A stretch of DNA of 64,000 bases, taken from the NCBI GenBank assembly GCA_026545225.1, contig CM048849.1, forward strand, positions 52,956,836 to 53,020,835, read 5' to 3'. The position numbers and the translations under genes were made by a program. The stretch is from Cornus controversa (lineage: Eukaryota; Streptophyta; Magnoliopsida; Cornales; Cornaceae). The notes under the pieces are model-generated. The model saw only the letters and a list, made by a program, of their open reading frames with translations, made no database searches and was not told the DNA's origin. This document shows, piece after piece, positions 58,824 to 64,000 of the stretch (positions are counted from its first letter, which is position 1; each line of letters begins with the position of its first letter).

Positions 58824-61800
58824 CTAAAAGCCAAAGAAACCTATTTCACTGGCTTTCTCCTTCTCAAATGTCTCGAAGTACTGATATATGATAGTAACTG
58901 CAAGCAAAATTCCAGTCCCGGAGCCAATTGCTCCCATGAAATCAGCTAACACTGTCAATGCACCAATGCACATTCCCCCAAAGGCAGCTGCAGTTGGTAT
59001 GTATCGATTCAGTTCCTTCTGTAAATTTGAATCTCGATGTCCGGGCATCACCATTTGTTGCTCCTGCAGAAGTATCATGGAAGATTGAAAAGTCAATTTT
59101 AAGAAATCATGCCATAATATCCTATAAGCATTTTATATTACTGTATAAATATAGCTAACTCCGCCTGTGTTTCTTTATACAGCTGGTCCCAAGTCCGGAT
59201 AAAGGAGGAGGGTTGCGTTAGGTAGCTTTGACAGACAGCGTAAAACTTTGTCATGACCAATAGGATTCATGTAACTGACCTCATGTAGTTGGAAAAAAGG
59301 TTTGGTTGTTGTTGTTATATGCATATAAGTTGATAAATAGGCAAGTATGAACGAGTGAATATACAAACATAGGTGCACACACACATGTTTATGTGTGTAA
59401 AACATTTTACAATCAATCAAACACATGAAATTGCTAAAAACAGTGCAAAATATTTTAAATCATAACAAAGGGAGAAAAGACCATATATAAATGGTTAAAG
59501 GTCATGCTTTTGTAAAGAACAAACATTTGTCAAGCCTTCTACAGGTAAAGAGCCTCCTTTTGTTTACACACATCAGCATAACGGTCAATTGCAATGTTTG
59601 GTTGACATTTTTAAAATACATTACCAATTCTTAGAAAATTGATGATAAACACTAATATAAGCAAGTATATAAATGTGAATAAAGCATTTTTACATTACCA
59701 TACATGCAATTGATGAATAGGCAAGTATGAATGAGTATGCACAAAATATGTACAAACACACATATACATGTATATATGTGTCTTTATTAATAATAACATG
59801 ACTACTGTTTGGGCATTTGAGTTTCAAGTGTAACTTCAAGAAATAACCTATGGGGGGGAGAGTCATTTTCCGGTTTAGTGTAAATTTTGTCTCTCTCCCT
59901 CGTAACCAAGTATCCCACTCTATTTAGTACCCTTCTCTCCCGCTTTACTGTAATGTAGGTTCTCTCTCAACCCTTAACTTTTCAGCTTACTGTAAACTCC
60001 CTTGTAATCCAAAATGTGCAACATGTATTATCAATGAAATCAATATTTCAAGATAACCGTGGCTACTTCTCCATATACAATTATCCAACTTCATGTTATG
60101 TTTCACAGTGCACGCCTCCATCAATCAACCGAGCATATTTTAAGTCCAACAATGCTAACCTAGTTGGAGCTCCCTCCTTTTCCTCCAACTATCGCCAAAT
60201 TATCATCACCATTTATGGAGACCATCCCTTTGTAACGTTCAACCAAAGGAAAATATGGTTCGGGTCACATCTCGAGTCTGGATCAAAGACTCTAACATGG
60301 CTGCACTCCCAAAGAGCCAAAAAATGTGGAAACAAACCCCAAGCCATATACTAAAATAGTAACTATGTGCATGAGGGAAAAAAAAAATCTGTAAGTGACA
60401 AAATTCTTTTTCTTCTTCAAGAATTATAAAGGACATTACCATATTGAACACAATACTCCTTGTTTCTTCATCAGCCAGACCACATTTTTGTTCATCAGCC
60501 AGACCATATTTTTGTTTACTTAATTTAGCCCAAATGAAAGAAAAATGTAAGAATGTATAAATGAAAAGGCAAAGATCTCATTGAGCATTACCTTGAGCTG
60601 TTTGGCCACATCTCGAGCAGAAGATCCAGAAACTTCAATCCAAGTTTTTGAGAACAGTGCACAGGCAGACAGCATAAACACTATATAGAAAAGAGCATGG
60701 AAGGGATTTGCTGCCATATCAGCCAAGCTGATGTACAATCACATTCATAAAGAAAAACCAGACAAAAGTTAGACCAGAGTGGAGAAATAAAAGCAGGAGG
60801 ACAAACTACTCCAAAATATAACATTAGAGTGCTTTCTAAGATGAAAGTAAGAAATAAAATCAAATGGTTAGAAAGACCGTGTGAAGAAAAACTTTATTAC
60901 CTTGATGGTGCAGTGACGAAGTAAGCAAGACCACCAACTGGGACAGACTGACCTGAATATTCAGACTCCTTCCACTTCCCCAACAAATTCACAATGAAAT
61001 TACCACTGTACCTCCTGTGCAGCAACTGTACGTAAAAAAATGGTATTATTTTAACCTGTATGAAGAAGTGAGGCAAAGTAAAATGCTTCAATTACTTATG
61101 CATATAAAGCTCTATTACCTGGGAGATGAAGTAAAGGTTGGATACAAGGGCAGACTGAAGGATGATTGGCATGTTGGAGGTGTAGAATAGCTTAATTGGG
61201 TAAGAGCCAGCCTGTCCACGTGCATTTTTTGATCTCACAGGCAAAACAACGCGAAACCCTTGAAAATAGATGACAATGAGGAAGATCAACACCGTAGCAA
61301 GCAGATTTGTCACATTTGGAAGATTCTGCCGGTAGAAAGCCTCCCGTAGAGCACGAACCTTGTCAGTCCTAGTTATCAGTAGATGGAACAAAGCAATAAC
61401 AGCACCTTCAAATTCAGCTCCACGGCCACTGTTAATAGTTGTGGGGCTAAATGCTTTCCAGATAATGCTCTCACTACAAAGACAATCAAAAAGTTTAGAA
61501 TATTAAACCCAGGACAAATATTACAATCAACAGAAAAAGAATTGGTAGCTTGCCAGATATTGGTTGCGATGAATAAGGAAATCCCAGAGCCTAGACCATA
61601 TCCCTTCTGGAGAAGTTCATCTAAGCATATCACTATTATACCAGCAAAGCAAAGTTGAATAATAATGAGAATAGCATTTCCAACACCAAGTTGGTTGACA
61701 CTGCCATACATCCCTGACAGAACATATGCAACAGCCTCACCAACAGCAATGAGGATTCCCAACAACTTCTGTGCACCATTTCTGGAGAAAGATAGCAAAG

Positions 61801-62698
61801 TAAAGCAAACCAATTAGACGCATCAAAGGAAATTGACACTAAAAGGTAAAGATTATTTCTGTGCATCATCTAAGACAACAAAGATACGCACGTGCAATTT
61901 ATAAATGGAGGTTAGCTGCACAGAAGTATGCGCTGCATTCATAGAGAATATATGGTGTAATATCCTCAAGAATTTCAAGGCAACAAAACCAATCTAATTC
62001 TGCAAAAGGAAATTCGTTTTTAGGAGAAGAAATTTACAGTTGATAATATTAAGCAATGAGAAGAAGCAAACAAACACACAAAACCCGCAAAAGAAAATGT
62101 TTGGACTTTATTCTAATGAATTACACAAACTACAGAAAGTAGCAATCATTTCATTTACATTTCTGCTTGACTACATAAAAAAGACACTTACAATTCTGTA
62201 ATCATAACATTTGGAGGAATTTTCTAACCATATTAGATATATGTATTAAAATAGAGAAAAGAAGAATGATCAATGAACCATAAGGTTTTTGTTAACTACA
62301 ATATCTAACAGTAAACTATCAGCTAAAGTAAATTGTCATGATTAAGCTACTTACAAGAGTTCACGATCCTCGCGTACACTGTTGTCCACTTCAATGATCT
62401 TTGACCCAGCCAAGAGTTGCATCACCAGCCCAGATGTCACGATGGGGGTAATTCCAAGTTCCATGACGGTCCCACGGTTTGAGGCAAGAATAACACGCAT
62501 CCAATAGAAAGGATCTGCACCTGTTGTAGAGTGTATGCCATATAGAGGGAGCTGACTGCACACCAAAAAGATGAAAAGAGAGATCACGGTGTATATGACC
62601 TTCTCTCTGAAGGGAACCTTCCGATCAGCACTTTGAACTTCTGGCAGAAATGAAAGAAATGGTCTGACCAGATGCAGCACTCTAAATCCTCCTCCCAT
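58824..62698 (-). CDS. SEC61A: Protein transport protein SEC61 subunit alpha
   Basis: Pore subunit of the ER translocon that threads nascent secretory and membrane proteins (SecY family, ten transmembrane helices). Coding exons in gene order: 62698-62355, 61781-61554, 61473-61119, 61025-60901, 60727-60592, 59063-58824. They sum to 1428 bp, i.e. 475 aa, the family's normal length. Landmarks: N-terminus [36 protein letters not shown] (plug/TM2), [20 protein letters not shown], and C-terminus [13 protein letters not shown]. Introns are GT-AG except intron 2 (61553-61474), whose donor is GC (CTG|GCAAGC); only this site restores [12 protein letters not shown] consensus acceptor at about 62727 (AAAATCAG) suggests a 5'UTR intron, so the first exon may lie upstream of the window. 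Intact. Confidence 0.96.
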
Positions 62699-64000
62699 GA
62701 TTAGCAGTAAACAAATCACTCCAACCTGATTTTGACCATAATATAAACATCACTATAGCATGAAATTAAAAAGCCAATTAACTACAAAATATAAAATCTG
62801 TAAATCTTATAACATGAGAACTCATATTCACACACAAAATGTGAATAAAATAATTGTTCGCACTAAACATCACAAGATAAAATCTTTTTACAAAGAAAAT
62901 TGTGAACAAATCAGCCTATCATATGGACAAACTCTACCAAATGTAAAGTGGGTACATCGAACAAAGTGTTAAATGATTTCCACCTCCTAAATCATTTGCC
63001 AGATATTTCATTCAGCATGGTGTATCTCATGTACAACATATTATATGCACACAGCATCTAACATATTAACATATCATAATCCAATACACCAACTAATTAA
63101 ATCTGATGGCAATGCCCTGAATGAGTTGTTGGCATTGCTAATACTTGTGCATTTGGACAATGATACACAACATCCACTGCATATATAATTTCAGCAGCTC
63201 TCTCCCATAACCAGGGGAACAAGGTGTTAAATGATTTCCACCTCCTAAATCATTTGCCAGAGATTTCATTCAGCATGGTGTATCTCATGTGCACGCCCTC
63301 CAGCATCTAACGTATTAACATATCATAATCCAATACACCAACTAATTAAATCTGAAGGTAGTGCCCTGAATGAGTTGTTGGCATTGCTAATACTTGTGCA
63401 TGTGGACAATGATACACAACATCCACTGCATATATAATTTCAGCAGCTCTCTCCCATAACCAGGGGAACAAGGTGTTAAATGATTTCCACCTCCTAAATC
63501 ATTTGCCAGAGATTTCATTCAGCATGGTGTATCTCCTGTGCGCGCGCCCTCCAGCATCTAACGTATTAACATATCATAATCCAATACACCAACTAATAAA
63601 ATCTGAAGGCAATGCCCTGAATGAGTTGTTGGCATTGCTAATACTTGTGCATGTGGACAATGATACACAACATCCACATCATATATAATTTCAGCAGCTC
63701 TCTCCCATAACCAGGGTACAGAAACCCAGTGTTTCCTTGTGGCAAGAGCAATGGAACCCAATCAAAATTATTCAACAATGCTAATGCATATTACTATATT
63801 AGCAATAGCATGGTTAAATACATATAATAATCCAATACACAGTATCAAATGATCACCAAATGTTACTCTTCCATCCCAATTCGGTATGAAATTCATAAAT
63901 AATATAAACAAGAGAATGTTAACTAAATTTGAAGCTAGCAATCTTAGGAGTTCAAACTCGTAGCAATTGGTAAAAAATAAGGAAATCTGATTGACAAATA
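62699..64000 (-). other. SEC61A leader/5'UTR intron region
   Basis: Upstream of the start codon on the minus strand. About 28 bp of leader precede an acceptor-like AAAATCAG, so the rest is probably a 5'UTR intron or promoter. No coding sequence. Most of 62966-63717 is a three-copy tandem repeat. Confidence 0.5.
62966..63717. repeat. Triplicated ~250-bp tandem repeat
   Basis: Copies begin at 62966, 63224 and 63473 (GTGTTAAATGATTTCCACCT) and end with CTCTCCCATAACCAGG. Periods are 258 and 249 bp. Copies 2 and 3 are closer to each other than to copy 1. The open frame at 63473-63688 lies wholly in the repeat and is not judged a gene. Confidence 0.93.

Noticed and set aside
59175..59426. A gene in the large SEC61A intron
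   Set aside because: Frames are short, have no recognisable domain, and lie within a 1.5-kb intron of the gene.
63473..63761. Frames of 67-71 residues upstream of SEC61A
   Set aside because: Located in the triplicated repeat; not preserved in all three copies.

Overview
The window is nuclear DNA of a flowering plant, most likely a eudicot. Three things show this: intron-bearing plant housekeeping genes (ribosomal protein L11, SEC61 alpha), two MIR399 hairpins, and nested Athila, Tat, Tekay and Copia type LTR retrotransposons with many hAT- and Mutator-like DNA elements. The species cannot be told from the sequence alone.

Layout. 1-22.9 kb is a nested retrotransposon block. The 3' half of an Athila-like element (+ strand) ends in an LTR at 3978-5486. 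A remnant of a Tekay-like element follows (about 5.49-6.59 kb). Next is a 42-bp minisatellite, split by a solo LTR of the first Athila family in reverse orientation (6620-8125, TSD CTAGC). A minus-strand Tat-clade Ty3/gypsy element (gag at 22.8 kb, integrase C-terminus at 8.7 kb) is interrupted by a non-coding Athila-derived element with LTRs at 9254-10411 and 17453-18663. That element carries a hAT-type element (11746-12909) and a 3.1-kb solo LTR (13352-16435).

23.4-28.5 kb is a genic island: tRNA-Glu(CTC), RPL11 (five coding exons, 182 aa, + strand) and a DUF1685 gene (232 aa, - strand). 28.5-39.6 kb is AT-rich intergenic DNA with a small TRIM-like fragment, a large dinucleotide palindrome, and a decayed minus-strand Copia element (33.33-39.01 kb). 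39.9-42.2 kb holds two divergently transcribed MIR399 hairpins. Each has a TATA box and one or two P1BS (PHR1-binding) motifs just upstream; together they form a candidate phosphate-starvation locus. 43.5-57.5 kb is packed with DNA transposons whose TIRs and 8- or 9-bp TSDs can be read directly, one of them a Pack-MULE-like element carrying a fragment of a major-facilitator transporter. 58.8-62.7 kb holds a complete six-coding-exon SEC61 alpha gene (475 aa, - strand) with a GC-AG intron. Its upstream flank or 5'UTR intron contains a triplicated ~250-bp repeat.

The housekeeping genes do not form a pathway with one another: RPL11 serves the 60S ribosome, SEC61 alpha the ER translocon. The MIR399 pair is the clearest regulatory unit. 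No wholly unknown system is evident. The most notable items are the divergent MIR399 pair, the rearranged retrotransposon junction at 9.24 kb, and the Pack-MULE.
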